From Streptomyces sp. man185 (GTDB taxonomy: Bacteria > Actinomycetota > Actinomycetes > Streptomycetales > Streptomycetaceae), in assembly GCA_002551355.1 (NCBI GenBank), contig NTHE01000002.1, positions 1-64,000 of the forward strand: 64,000 nt of DNA. Direction: 5' to 3'. Positions 18,363 to 29,264 of the stretch are shown here, one piece after another. Position 1 is the stretch's first letter, and each line of letters opens with the position of its first letter. Position numbers and translations under genes: made by a program. The notes below the pieces were generated by a model. It did not search any database, was not told the origin of the DNA, and saw nothing but the letters and a program-made list of their open reading frames with translations.

Positions 18363-20095
18363 CGTTGCTCTCCCGTCGTGGCCGGATGCGTGGACGGCGG
18401 CGTACCGTCCGGGGAGCCCGCGGGGGGCTCCGTGGCGGCCTCCGGACCGGGTTCGGGCTTGTCCACGGCCCCGGGCCCCGGCTCCGCCAGAGCCTCCGGC
18501 AGTACGACCGTGAACACCGCGCCGCCCCCGTCCGCCCCGGACACCGTCGCACTGCCTCCCTGGCGCTCCGCGAGCCTCCGTACGAGGGCGAGCCCGAGGC
18601 CGCGTTTGCCGTGCGCCGGGACGTCCTTGGTGGACCAGCCCTCCGTGAAGATCGACGCGTGCTGGTCCGGCGGGACGCCGGGGCCGCTGTCACGCACGCC
18701 CAGAATCACCGTACGGCCCTCGGTCCGCAGCCCGACCTCGATCCGGGCCCCGTCCGATCCGGCCGCCGCGTCGGTGGCGTTGTCGACGAGGTTGCCCACC
18801 ACGGTGACCAGGCCCCGGGGATCGACCACCCGGTCCGGCAGGAGGGTGCCGGGAGCCAGCCGCAGCGAGACACCGCGCTCGGCGGCGACCGTCGTCTTGC
18901 CGACTAGGAGGGCGGCCAGCAGCGGGTCCTGGACCTTCTCGGTGACCTGCTCGGCCGTCGCCCGGTGGACGCCCACCACCTCCGTGACGAACTCCATCGC
19001 GTCCTCGTGCATCTCCAGCTCCAGCAGCCCCAGCAGGGTGTGCAGCCGGTTCGCGTGTTCGTGGTCCTGGGCGCGCAGAGCATCGATCAGCCCGGTGGTG
19101 GAGTCGAGCTCGCGGCCCAGGTGCTCCAGCTCGGTCCGGTCGCGCAGGGTCACCACGGCTCCGCCGTCGTCCGTGGGCATCCGGTTGGCCAGCAGCACCC
19201 GGCTGCCCCGTACCGCCAGCAGGTCGTCGCCGACCACTCGCCCGGCCAGCACGTCCGTGGTCCGCCCGTCGCCCAGCACCTCCTCCAGCGGCCGGCCCGC
19301 CGCCTCCGGGCCGAGGCCCAGCAGCCGTTGCGCCTCGTCGTTCAGCAGCCGGACGCGGCCGGACCCGTCGAGGGCGACGACCCCTTCGCGGATGCCGTGC
19401 AGCATGGCCTCGCGCTCGGTCAGCAGCGCGGAGATGTCCGAGAACGCCAGGTCATGGGTCTGCCGCTGGAGCCGGCGGGAGATCAGGTACGCGGCGAGCG
19501 CCCCGACGGCCAGGGCCCCGCCCGCGTACGCGAGCAGCCCCGGGATGGCCGCGAGAAGCCGGGCGCGGACGCTGTCGTAGGCGATGCCCACCGATACCGC
19601 GCCGATCACCTCGCCGGACGGGCCGAACAGCGGCACCTTGCCCCGCGCCGAGCGGCCGAGGGTGCCGCTGTCGATCTCCATCACCTCACGGCCGTGCAGC
19701 GCCTCACGGGGGTCGGTGGAGACGATCGCGCCGATCCGGTGGGTGTCGGGGTGCGACCAGCGCACCCCGCGTTGGTTCATGACGACGACGTACTCCGCTC
19801 CGGTCGCCCGCCTGACCCGCTCGGCGGCCGACTGGACGGGGCCCTCGTCCGACGGGTCCGTGCTGCTCAGGTCCGCCACGATCCCCGGCTGGGCCGCGGT
19901 GGACTGGGCGATGGCCAGGGCGCGGCGCATCGCCTGGTCGTCCAGCTGGTCGCTGAGGGGGGCCAGGAACAGGCCGGTGACCAGGATCGTCACACCTGTG
20001 ATGATGGCCAGCTGCATCAGCAGGACCTGGGAGAAGACCCGCTGGGGCCAGCCGAACCGGCGCGGTCCCCTGCCGGGGGTCGGTGGGGCGTTCAT
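18359..20095 (-). CDS. CitA/DcuS-type sensor histidine kinase
   Basis: 578 residues. One N-terminal membrane helix (QVLLMQLAIITGVTILVTGLFLA), a periplasmic-type single-Cache sensor domain (about 45-170), a second helix (LLAYAGGALAVGALAAYLI), a cytoplasmic PAS domain, then the SpoOB-like dimerisation helix with the acceptor His in DHEHANRLHTLLGLLELE (about residue 345). The ATP domain has NLVDNATDAA and GSG/GRG-type loops (RDSGPGVPP, HGKRGLGLALV). The C-terminal 50 residues are Pro/Glu/Thr-rich tail. The first gene of the two-component operon, it has no clear Shine-Dalgarno before the ATG. DcuS/CitA kinases bind citrate, malate or fumarate outside the cell; the ligand here is unknown. Confidence 0.92.
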   Translation of the reverse strand: MNAPPTPGRGPRRFGWPQRVFSQVLLMQLAIITGVTILVTGLFLAPLSDQLDDQAMRRALAIAQSTAAQPGIVADLSSTDPSDEGPVQSAAERVRRATGAEYVVVMNQRGVRWSHPDTHRIGAIVSTDPREALHGREVMEIDSGTLGRSARGKVPLFGPSGEVIGAVSVGIAYDSVRARLLAAIPGLLAYAGGALAVGALAAYLISRRLQRQTHDLAFSDISALLTEREAMLHGIREGVVALDGSGRVRLLNDEAQRLLGLGPEAAGRPLEEVLGDGRTTDVLAGRVVGDDLLAVRGSRVLLANRMPTDDGGAVVTLRDRTELEHLGRELDSTTGLIDALRAQDHEHANRLHTLLGLLELEMHEDAMEFVTEVVGVHRATAEQVTEKVQDPLLAALLVGKTTVAAERGVSLRLAPGTLLPDRVVDPRGLVTVVGNLVDNATDAAAGSDGARIEVGLRTEGRTVILGVRDSGPGVPPDQHASIFTEGWSTKDVPAHGKRGLGLALVRRLAERQGGSATVSGADGGGAVFTVVLPEALAEPGPGAVDKPEPGPEAATEPPAGSPDGTPPSTHPATTGEQR

Positions 20096-20282
20096 CGTAG
20101 AGACGGTAAGGGCCGGGCGGCCGGGGCGGAAATTCGGCGGCGTATCGCCGCGTTCAGGGGCCTCCGCCGTATGTACCTCTTGCCTCACGGCGCTGTGTCT
20201 GTGAGCGTTCCGGCTGTGTCGCCGAGCGCTGTCCGCGAGCGTTCGGCCTGGGTCGGTGTGCGATCCGGGGGAGTTCGCCGGC

Positions 20283-20321
20283 AACGCAATCTTCTTGCAC
20301 TTCTTGCGCTAATCTTGCGTT
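20283..20321 (+). promoter_or_regulatory. repeat cluster before LacI regulator start
   Basis: Three direct CTTGC repeats (CTTGCAC 20294, CTTGCGC 20303, CTTGCGT 20314) and an outer inverted pair AACGCAA (20283-20289) / TTGCGTT (20315-20321). All lie within 40 nt of the ATG at 20323. TTGCGC-type half-sites are common for LacI-family proteins, so autoregulation is likely. The same CTTGCGC word recurs at 21356, just after the gene. Confidence 0.5.
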
Positions 20322-20322
20322 C

Positions 20323-21342
20323 ATGACGCGACGACTTGCTCAAGTAGCCCAGAAGGTGGGAGTCAGCGAGGCGACGGTCAGCCGTGTGCTGAACGGCAAG
20401 CCGGGCGTCTCCGACGCCACCAGGCAGGCCGTTCTCTCCGCGCTGGACGTCCTCGGCTACGAGCGCCCGACCCAGCTGCGCGGCGAACGGGCCCGGCTGG
20501 TCGGTCTGGTCCTGCCCGAGCTGCAGAACCCGATCTTCCCGGCCTTCGCCGAAGTGGTCGGCGGCGCGCTCGCGCAGCAGGGGCTGACCCCGGTGCTCTG
20601 CACCCAGACCAAGGGTGGCGTCTCCGAGGCCGACTACGTCGAGCTGCTGCTCCAGCAGCAGGTCTCCGGCGTGGTCTTCGCAGGCGGCCTGTACCACCAG
20701 GCCGACGCCCCGCACGACCACTACAAGGTGCTCGCCGACCGCAAGATCCCCGTCGTGCTGATCAACGCGGCCATCGGACATCTCGGCTTCCCCGGCGTCT
20801 CCTGCGACGACTCCGTCGCCGTCGAGCAGGCCTGGCGCCACCTCGTCTCGCTCGGCCACGAGCGCATCGGACTGGTTCTCGGTCCGTCCGACCACGTGCC
20901 CTCGCAGCGCAAGCTCGCCGCCGCCCGGGTGCTCGCCGGCGAGGCGGGCACGAGCATCCCCGACGAGTGGGTGGCCCGCGCGATGTTCTCGCTGGAGGGC
21001 GGGCAGGCCGCCGCGATGCGCCTCCTCGACCGGGGCGTCACCGGCATCATCTGCGCGAGTGACCCGCTCGCGCTGGGCGCCGTCCGCGCCGCCCGCCGCC
21101 GCGGTCTCTCGGTGCCCGGCGACGTCTCGGTCGTCGGCTACGACGACTCGGCCTTCATGAACTGCACCGAGCCGCCCCTGACCACCGTCCGCCAGCCCAT
21201 CGAGGCCATGGGGCGCGCGGCCGTGGAGCTGCTCTCGGTGCAGATCGGCGGACGGACCGTGCCCTCGGACGAGCTGCTCTTCGAGCCGGAGCTGGTGGTG
21301 CGTGGGTCCACCGCCCAGCCGCCGCGCGAGAATTCCCTTTGA
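20323..21342 (+). CDS. LacI-family transcriptional regulator
   Basis: 339 residues, the usual family length. N-terminal HTH (RRLAQVAQKVGVSEATVSRVLNGKPGVSDATRQAV) with hinge helix, then a periplasmic-binding-type sensor domain (LVGLVLPELQNPIFPAFAEVV, GVVFAGGL, LGHERIGLVLG, GIICASDPLALGAVRAARRRGLSVPGDVSVVGYDDS). The ligand is normally a sugar or its phosphate; none is identifiable and no sugar operon is adjacent. Likely autoregulated through the CTTGC repeats. It is divergent from the two-component operon and convergent with the HTH citrate-synthase gene. Confidence 0.93.
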   Translation: MTRRLAQVAQKVGVSEATVSRVLNGKPGVSDATRQAVLSALDVLGYERPTQLRGERARLVGLVLPELQNPIFPAFAEVVGGALAQQGLTPVLCTQTKGGVSEADYVELLLQQQVSGVVFAGGLYHQADAPHDHYKVLADRKIPVVLINAAIGHLGFPGVSCDDSVAVEQAWRHLVSLGHERIGLVLGPSDHVPSQRKLAAARVLAGEAGTSIPDEWVARAMFSLEGGQAAAMRLLDRGVTGIICASDPLALGAVRAARRRGLSVPGDVSVVGYDDSAFMNCTEPPLTTVRQPIEAMGRAAVELLSVQIGGRTVPSDELLFEPELVVRGSTAQPPRENSL

Positions 21343-21390
21343 TCCGTAGCTAACTTGCGCTGCCGGGCCGTTGGTCCGGACCTGGGTGCC

Positions 21391-22644
21391 CTAGGGCAGC
21401 GGCAGCGGCTGCGGCGGCCGGGGCCCCGCGTACTGCCCGCTCGGCCGGATGCGGAGCGGGCGCTCCCCGTACTCCTCCAGAGCGTGGGCGATCCAGCCCG
21501 CGGTGCGGGACACCGCGAACACGGTCTCGCCCGCGTCCGCCGGCATCCCCCGGGACACGGACAGGACGGCAAGGGCCAGATCGATGTTGGCGTGCAGCGG
21601 AGCGTGCCGCGCCGTCGTGGCCACCACCTCACCGGCCGCCGCCAGCGCCCCGGCCGCCTGCGGCACGTCCGCCAGCAGCTCGAACAGGACGGTCGCCCGG
21701 GGGTCCTCGCCCCGGTACAGCCGGTGGCCCAGTCCCGGCACCCGCCGCCCGGTCCGCAGGTGATCGGCGACCACGGGAACCGCACTGCCCCGGTCCACCG
21801 CTTCCCCGAGCATCCGGTGCGCCAGGCCGCTCGCCGCGCCGTGCAGCGGCCCCTCCAGCACGCCGAGTCCCGCCGAGACCACGGCGAACGGGTGGGCCCG
21901 CGCGGAGGCGGCCACCCGGGCGGCCAGGGTGGAGGCCGCCAGGTCGTGGTCGATCAGGAGCGCCAGCGCCGCGTCCAGCACGGCGAGGGACGGGGCGTCG
22001 GCCGGCTCCGCGGTGAGCCGCGACCACAGCTCCCGCGCCAGGGAACCCCCTTCTCCCTCCGGCTCGCCCAGCACCGGCAGGGCGCCCACCAGCGTCGGGA
22101 TCAGGCTCCGGGCGCTGCTCAGCACCGCTTGTGGCGACAGGTCGAACCGCAGCGGGTCCGTGGCCGCGGCAGCGGTCACGGCCACCCGCAACCGGTCGGT
22201 CGACCCGCTGTGCGCGGGCAGGGCGTCGACCGTCCTGCGGGCTGCCGCGAGGGTCCCGGCGGACGCGGTGAACCGGGCGCCGGGCCGCAGCTCGCCCGTC
22301 CACAGCCACTCGGCGACCTCCTCGTAGCCGTACCGCCGGGCCAGCTCCGTCGCGTCGACCCCACGGAAGTAGCAGCGGTCGTCCTCGATGAGCGTGATGC
22401 CGGTGCGGAAGGCGAGATCGCCCCCGGCCGGTGCGGCGTCCCGCCGTCCCGAACGCCGCGCCAGCGCCCGTACCTCCTCCGCGTCGAACGTGCTGCCCCG
22501 CCCCCCGGCGGCCCGGGCGCTGCTCAGCTGGCCCCGGCTGACATAGGCGTAAACCGTCTCCGGCTTCACGCCCAGCAGCTCGGCGGCCTGTCGGGTGGTC
22601 AGCCGGGGCGCGTCGTGGCGGTCGGGTTCTGGTTGATCCGTCAT
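21391..22644 (-). CDS. citrate synthase-family protein with N-terminal HTH
   Basis: 417 residues. The first 60 residues form a MerR/excisionase-type helix-turn-helix (LTTRQAAELLGVKPETVYAYVSRGQLSSARA). The rest is a citrate-synthase fold with the catalytic-like histidines in GPLHGAASG and GLGHRLYRGEDPRA. The residues before the second His (PGLGH) replace the usual MGFGHP motif. The C-terminus has SRTAGWIAHALEEYGERPLRIRPSGQYAGP, with the active-site-lobe R and W. Actinobacterial genomes often carry such a gene beside a regular citrate synthase. Enzyme activity and DNA binding are both plausible but neither is proven by sequence. It is divergent from the citrate synthase gene. Confidence 0.88.
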   Translation of the reverse strand: MTDQPEPDRHDAPRLTTRQAAELLGVKPETVYAYVSRGQLSSARAAGGRGSTFDAEEVRALARRSGRRDAAPAGGDLAFRTGITLIEDDRCYFRGVDATELARRYGYEEVAEWLWTGELRPGARFTASAGTLAAARRTVDALPAHSGSTDRLRVAVTAAAATDPLRFDLSPQAVLSSARSLIPTLVGALPVLGEPEGEGGSLARELWSRLTAEPADAPSLAVLDAALALLIDHDLAASTLAARVAASARAHPFAVVSAGLGVLEGPLHGAASGLAHRMLGEAVDRGSAVPVVADHLRTGRRVPGLGHRLYRGEDPRATVLFELLADVPQAAGALAAAGEVVATTARHAPLHANIDLALAVLSVSRGMPADAGETVFAVSRTAGWIAHALEEYGERPLRIRPSGQYAGPRPPQPLPLP

Positions 22645-22670
22645 GGAACCACCGTAGCCACTTCGTATAT

Positions 22671-22729
22671 GCATTGATTCAATCAACATTGACAGATCTC
22701 AAGTCAAGCATGGACAGTCAAATCAATGC
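22671..22729. promoter_or_regulatory. inverted repeats in the divergent citrate-synthase promoter region
   Basis: GCATTGATT (22671-22679) and AATCAATGC (22721-22729) are a perfect 9-bp inverted pair 41 nt apart. TTGATTCAATCAA at 22674-22686 is a 13-nt near-palindrome, and CATTGA recurs at 22688. This 124-bp gap is unusually A+T-rich for the chromosome. It lies upstream of both genes and is a good candidate operator for the HTH of the adjacent citrate-synthase-like protein. Confidence 0.5.
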
Positions 22730-22768
22730 TGCATGCACGGTTGCATGCGCGGAGGAGAGAGAGCAGCC

Positions 22769-23920
22769 ATGACCACCACCCCTGTCGCCCCCGTCCCCCG
22801 CGGTCTCGCCGGCGTCGTCGTCACCGACACCGCCCTCGGCGACGTCCGTGGACGCGAAGGCTTCTTCCACTACCGCCAGTACTCGGCGATCGAGCTGGCG
22901 CGGACCCGCAGCTTCGAGGACGTCTGGTACCTGATGTTCCACGGGGAGCTGCCCGGCCGGGCGGCTGCCGCCGATTTCGCGGCCCGTACGGCGAGCCTGC
23001 GCGCGCTCCCCGCCGACGTGACCGAGGCCCTGCCCGCCATCGCCCGCGCGAGCGCCGTCTCCGGACCGCTCGCCGGACTGCGCACCGCGCTCTCGCTGCT
23101 CGGCGCCTCGGCCGGATTCCGCCCGGTGTACGACATCGGGGCGGAGCAACGGCGCGATGACGCGCTCGCCGCCTGCGCGGCCGTCCCCACGATCCTGACC
23201 GCCCTCCACCGCCTCGGCCAGGGCCAGGAGCCGGTCGAACCCCGTGAGGACCTGCCGCACGCCGCGAACTATCTGTACATGCTGACCGGTTCGGTGCCCG
23301 AGCCCGACCAGGTCCGGGCGATCGAGCAGTACCTCGTCTCGACCGTCGACCACGGCTTCAACGCCTCCACCTTCACCGCCCGCGTCGTCGCCTCCACCGG
23401 AGCCGACCTGGCCGCCTGCCTGGTGGCGGCGGTCGGCGCGCTCTCCGGACCGCTCCACGGCGGAGCCCCCAGCCGGGCTCTGGACACCCTGGACGCCATC
23501 GGCACCCCGGACCGCATCGACGGCTGGATCCGTGAACAGGTCCTCGCCGGCCGCCGCATCATGGGCTTCGGCCACCCCGTCTACCGCACCGAGGACCCGC
23601 GCTCCCGAATGCTCAAGTCCCTCGCCCGGGGCTTCGGCGGCCCGCTCGTCGACTTCGCCGTGGAGGTGGAGGCCCAGGTCGAGGCCATCCTCGCCGAGCT
23701 CAAGCCGGGCCGGGAGCTGCACACCAACGTGGAGTTCTACGCCGGAGTGGTCATGGAGCTGTGCGGTTTGCCGCGCGCGATGTTCACCCCCACCTTCTGT
23801 GCGGCGCGGATGGTCGGCTGGAGCGCCAATATCCTGGAGCAGGCGGAGGACTCGAAGATCATCCGCCCGGCGGCCCGCTACGTCGGCGCACCCCCGCCGC
23901 AGCCGGTCCCGGCACCCTGA
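22769..23920 (+). CDS. citrate synthase
   Basis: 383 residues from the ATG at 22769, preceded by GGAGGAGAGAG. Citrate-synthase motifs: GREGFFHYRQYSAIELA (substrate/start strand), GPLHGGAPSRAL (catalytic His region), RRIMGFGHPVYRTEDPRS (second catalytic His and Arg), and DFAVEVEAQ, NVEFYAGVVMELCGLPRAMFTPTFCAARMVGWSANILEQAEDSKIIRPAARYVG (C-terminal active-site lobe with Asp/Arg). Condenses acetyl-CoA (or a methylcitrate-type acyl-CoA) with oxaloacetate. This short type is common in actinobacteria, and the exact acyl specificity cannot be read from the sequence. The CobW gene begins 24 nt downstream, suggesting one transcript. Confidence 0.93.
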   Translation: MTTTPVAPVPRGLAGVVVTDTALGDVRGREGFFHYRQYSAIELARTRSFEDVWYLMFHGELPGRAAAADFAARTASLRALPADVTEALPAIARASAVSGPLAGLRTALSLLGASAGFRPVYDIGAEQRRDDALAACAAVPTILTALHRLGQGQEPVEPREDLPHAANYLYMLTGSVPEPDQVRAIEQYLVSTVDHGFNASTFTARVVASTGADLAACLVAAVGALSGPLHGGAPSRALDTLDAIGTPDRIDGWIREQVLAGRRIMGFGHPVYRTEDPRSRMLKSLARGFGGPLVDFAVEVEAQVEAILAELKPGRELHTNVEFYAGVVMELCGLPRAMFTPTFCAARMVGWSANILEQAEDSKIIRPAARYVGAPPPQPVPAP

Positions 23921-23943
23921 CGACGCCCCCAGGAAGGCTCCCG

Positions 23944-25110
23944 TTGACCCCGCCCCGCACCCCGCAGATCCCGGTCGTCGTCCTGGCGGGCTTCCTCGGC
24001 TCCGGCAAGACCACGCTCCTGAACCATCTGCTCCGCAACCGGGCGGGTACCCGGATCGGCGTCATCGTCAACGACTTCGGGGCCATCGAGATCGACGCCA
24101 TGACCGTCTCGGGGCAGGTCGGCTCGACGGTCTCGCTGGGCAACGGCTGCCTGTGCTGCGCCGTCGACGCGAGCGAACTCGACACCTTCCTGGAGACCCT
24201 GACCCGGCCGTCCGCCCGGCTGGACGTGATCGTCATCGAGGCGAGCGGTCTTGCCGAACCCCAGGAACTCGTCCGCATGCTGCTGGCCAGCGACAACCCC
24301 CACATCCTGTACGGGGGGCTCGTCGAGGTCGTCGACGCGGCGGAGTTCGACGGCACCCGTCAGCGGCACCCGGAGCTGGACCGACACCTGGCCGTCGCCG
24401 ACCTCGTCGTCCTCAACAAGACCGACCGGGTGGGGGAGGCCGAACGGGAACGGCTGCGGGCGACGGTCGCGGAGCTGAGCGGCCCCGCCGCCGTGATCTC
24501 CGCCGTGCACGGCCGGATCGACCCCGAGCTGCTCTTCGACCCCGCGCTGCGGCCGGACCACGAGGAGATGGCGGGTCAGCTGAGCTTCGAGGACCTGCTG
24601 CGTCAGGAGGGGTGCGACGGGCACGGGCACGAGGGGTGCGACGGGCACGGGCACGGCGACCATCTCCACGCGGCGTACGAGAGCGTCGACTTCACCTCGG
24701 ACGTGCCGATGGACCCGCGCCGCTTCATGGCGTTCCTCGACTCCCGGCCCGAAGGCCTCTACCGCGTCAAGGGGTTCGCCGACTTCGGCGCGGGGGACCG
24801 GGACAACACCTACGCGCTGCACGCGGTGGGCCGGTTCCTGCGCTTCGTCCCCCGGCCCTGGGTGCGCGGCGAGCAGCGTCTCACCCAGCTCGTCATGATC
24901 GGCGCGGGTATCGACGCCGACGCGCTGCTGGCCGGACTCGCCGCCTGCCGCGCGGACGATGCCGCCCCCGATGAGTCCGCCGATGCCGCCGCGGTCGAAC
25001 GCGCCATGTGGGGCGTGCTCCGGTACGTACAACAGGAGGCGGACTCCGTGGACGTACGAGAGGAGGCGGACCCCGTGGACGCACAACAGGAAGCGGCCGC
25101 GGAGGCGTAG
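23944..25110 (+). CDS. CobW/Zng1-family GTPase metal chaperone with His-rich loop
   Basis: 388 residues from a TTG start with AGGAAGG upstream. P-loop GFLGSGKTT (about 16-24), the CobW metal motif GCLCC (about 68-72), and base-recognition NKTD (about 158). A metal-binding insert GCDGHGHEGCDGHGHGDHLH sits between the GTPase and C-terminal CobW_C domain, with two near-identical GCDGHGHE units. The C-terminal domain is RFMAFLDSRPEGLYRVKGFADFG. Such proteins load Zn2+ or Co2+ onto client enzymes; the client is unknown. The last 30 residues carry a VDxREEADPVDxQQEA repeat tail. It is convergent with parC. There is no zinc-uptake or Zur box in sight. Confidence 0.9.
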   Translation: MTPPRTPQIPVVVLAGFLGSGKTTLLNHLLRNRAGTRIGVIVNDFGAIEIDAMTVSGQVGSTVSLGNGCLCCAVDASELDTFLETLTRPSARLDVIVIEASGLAEPQELVRMLLASDNPHILYGGLVEVVDAAEFDGTRQRHPELDRHLAVADLVVLNKTDRVGEAERERLRATVAELSGPAAVISAVHGRIDPELLFDPALRPDHEEMAGQLSFEDLLRQEGCDGHGHEGCDGHGHGDHLHAAYESVDFTSDVPMDPRRFMAFLDSRPEGLYRVKGFADFGAGDRDNTYALHAVGRFLRFVPRPWVRGEQRLTQLVMIGAGIDADALLAGLAACRADDAAPDESADAAAVERAMWGVLRYVQQEADSVDVREEADPVDAQQEAAAEA

Positions 25111-25147
25111 CGCCCCCCGGCCGCTCGCTGTCGTACGAGAACGACGC

Positions 25148-27601
<2,454 letters not shown>

Positions 27602-27628
27602 CGCGGCTGCGACTCCTTCACAGATTCT

Positions 27629-27667
27629 GTTCGGACAACCTGAGCTTGTTCGGGACAACACGAGCTA
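27629..27667 (-). repeat. tandem imperfect repeats before parC
   Basis: Two adjacent imperfect units of about 19-20 bp (27629-27647 and 27648-27667), each beginning GTTCGG and continuing ACAAC..GAGCT. They lie 27 nt upstream of the parC start. On the gene's strand they read TTGTCC(C)GAAC twice. A regulatory role is possible but unproven. Confidence 0.4.
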
Positions 27668-27881
27668 GTGACGCGGTCCATTGTGGACCGCCGCGCTGAC
27701 AACGCCGACCTCGACCCGTCCGAAGGCCTGTCCGAAGCGGCCCGGGCAGCATGTCCGCGGCGGCGTCCACGACACCATCGACGGAAACATCCACGGAACG
27801 GGAACTTCGCCAGGTGCCGGTGCGCTTGCTTAGAGTGGCAGGTCTGGCAGGAAGTCCAGTATCGCGATCGAAGGGACGTAC

Positions 27882-29264
27882 ATGCCCATGGGTCACACGG
27901 CCACCGCACAGGCCGGCTCCGGCGGCTTGACAGCGACCGAGCACCGCCTGGCCAACGGTCTGCGTGTGGTGCTCTCCGAGGACCATCTGACCCCGGTCGC
28001 CGCGGTCTGCCTCTGGTACGACGTCGGCTCGCGCCACGAGGTCAAGGGACGCACCGGTCTGGCTCACCTCTTCGAGCACCTGATGTTCCAGGGCTCGGGC
28101 CAGGTCAAGGGGAACGGTCACTTCGAGCTCGTCCAGGGGGCCGGCGGCTCGCTCAACGGGACGACCAGCTTCGAGCGGACCAACTACTTCGAGACCATGC
28201 CCACCCACCAGGTGGAGCTGGCGCTCTGGCTGGAAGCCGACCGGATGGGCTCCCTCCTCGCCGCGCTCGACGAGGAGTCCATGGAGAACCAGCGCGACGT
28301 CGTCAAGAACGAACGCCGCCAGCGCTACGACAACGTGCCCTACGGCACCGCGTTCGAGAAGCTGACCGCCCTCTCCTACCCCGAGGGCCACCCCTACCAC
28401 CACACCCCGATCGGCTCCATGGCCGACCTGGACGCGGCCACGCTGGAGGACGCGCGCGCGTTCTTCCGTACGTACTACGCGCCCAACAACGCGGTGATCT
28501 CGGTGGTCGGCGACATCGACCCCGAGCAGACCCTCGCCTGGATCGAGAAGTACTTCGGCTCGATCCCGTCCCACGACGGCAAGCAGCCGCCGCGCGACGG
28601 GACGCTGCCCGAGACCATCGGCGAGCAGCTGCGCGAAGTGGTCCACGAGGAGGTCCCGGCGCGCGCCCTGATGGCCGCCTACCGCCTCCCGCACGACGGC
28701 ACCCGCGCCTGTGACGCCGCCGACCTGGCCCTCACCGTGCTGGGCGGCGGCGAGTCCTCCCGGCTGCACAACCGGCTGGTCCGCCGCGACCGTACGGCGG
28801 TGGCGGCCGGCTTCGGGCTGCTGCGGCTCGCCGGAGCGCCCTCGCTGGGCTGGCTCGACGTCAAGACGTCCGGCGGCGTCGAGGTCGAGACGATCGAGGC
28901 CGCGGTCGACGAGGAGCTGGCCCGGTTCGCCGCCGAGGGGCCCACCCCCGAGGAAATGGAGCGGGCCCAGGCGCAGTTGGAGCGCGAGTGGCTCGACCGG
29001 CTCGGCACGGTCGCCGGCCGCGCCGACGAACTGTGCCGCTACGCGGTCCTGTTCGGCGATCCGCAGCTCGCCCTGACCGCCGTGGGCCGCGTCCTGGACG
29101 TCACGGCGGAGGAGGTGCGCGCGGCGGCGGAGGCGGCTCTGCGCCCCGACAACCGGGCGGTGCTGGTGTACGAGCCCATCGAGCCGGCCGACGAGGCGGA
29201 CGAGGGCGACGAGGGCGAAGCAAGCGCCGAGGGCGCCGACGCGCACGAGGGGGCGGACAAGTGA
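27882..29264 (+). CDS. M16-family zinc metallopeptidase (catalytic partner)
   Basis: 460 residues. The inverted zinc motif HLFEH is near residue 62 (GLAHLFEHLMFQG), with the third ligand Glu in the downstream ENQRDVVKNERRQRYDNVPYG helix. Also present are SLNGTTSFERTNYFETMP and GDIDPEQTLAWIEKYFGSIP, the M16 N-domain. The C-domain shows ALMAAYRLP and RLHNRLVRRDRTAVAAGFG. The next gene overlaps it by 4 nt and encodes a second M16 protein without the zinc motif. This is the two-subunit processing-peptidase-like arrangement in which one subunit is catalytic. No signal peptide is evident, so it may act in the cytoplasm. The C-terminal 30 residues are acidic. Confidence 0.92.
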   Translation: MPMGHTATAQAGSGGLTATEHRLANGLRVVLSEDHLTPVAAVCLWYDVGSRHEVKGRTGLAHLFEHLMFQGSGQVKGNGHFELVQGAGGSLNGTTSFERTNYFETMPTHQVELALWLEADRMGSLLAALDEESMENQRDVVKNERRQRYDNVPYGTAFEKLTALSYPEGHPYHHTPIGSMADLDAATLEDARAFFRTYYAPNNAVISVVGDIDPEQTLAWIEKYFGSIPSHDGKQPPRDGTLPETIGEQLREVVHEEVPARALMAAYRLPHDGTRACDAADLALTVLGGGESSRLHNRLVRRDRTAVAAGFGLLRLAGAPSLGWLDVKTSGGVEVETIEAAVDEELARFAAEGPTPEEMERAQAQLEREWLDRLGTVAGRADELCRYAVLFGDPQLALTAVGRVLDVTAEEVRAAAEAALRPDNRAVLVYEPIEPADEADEGDEGEASAEGADAHEGADK

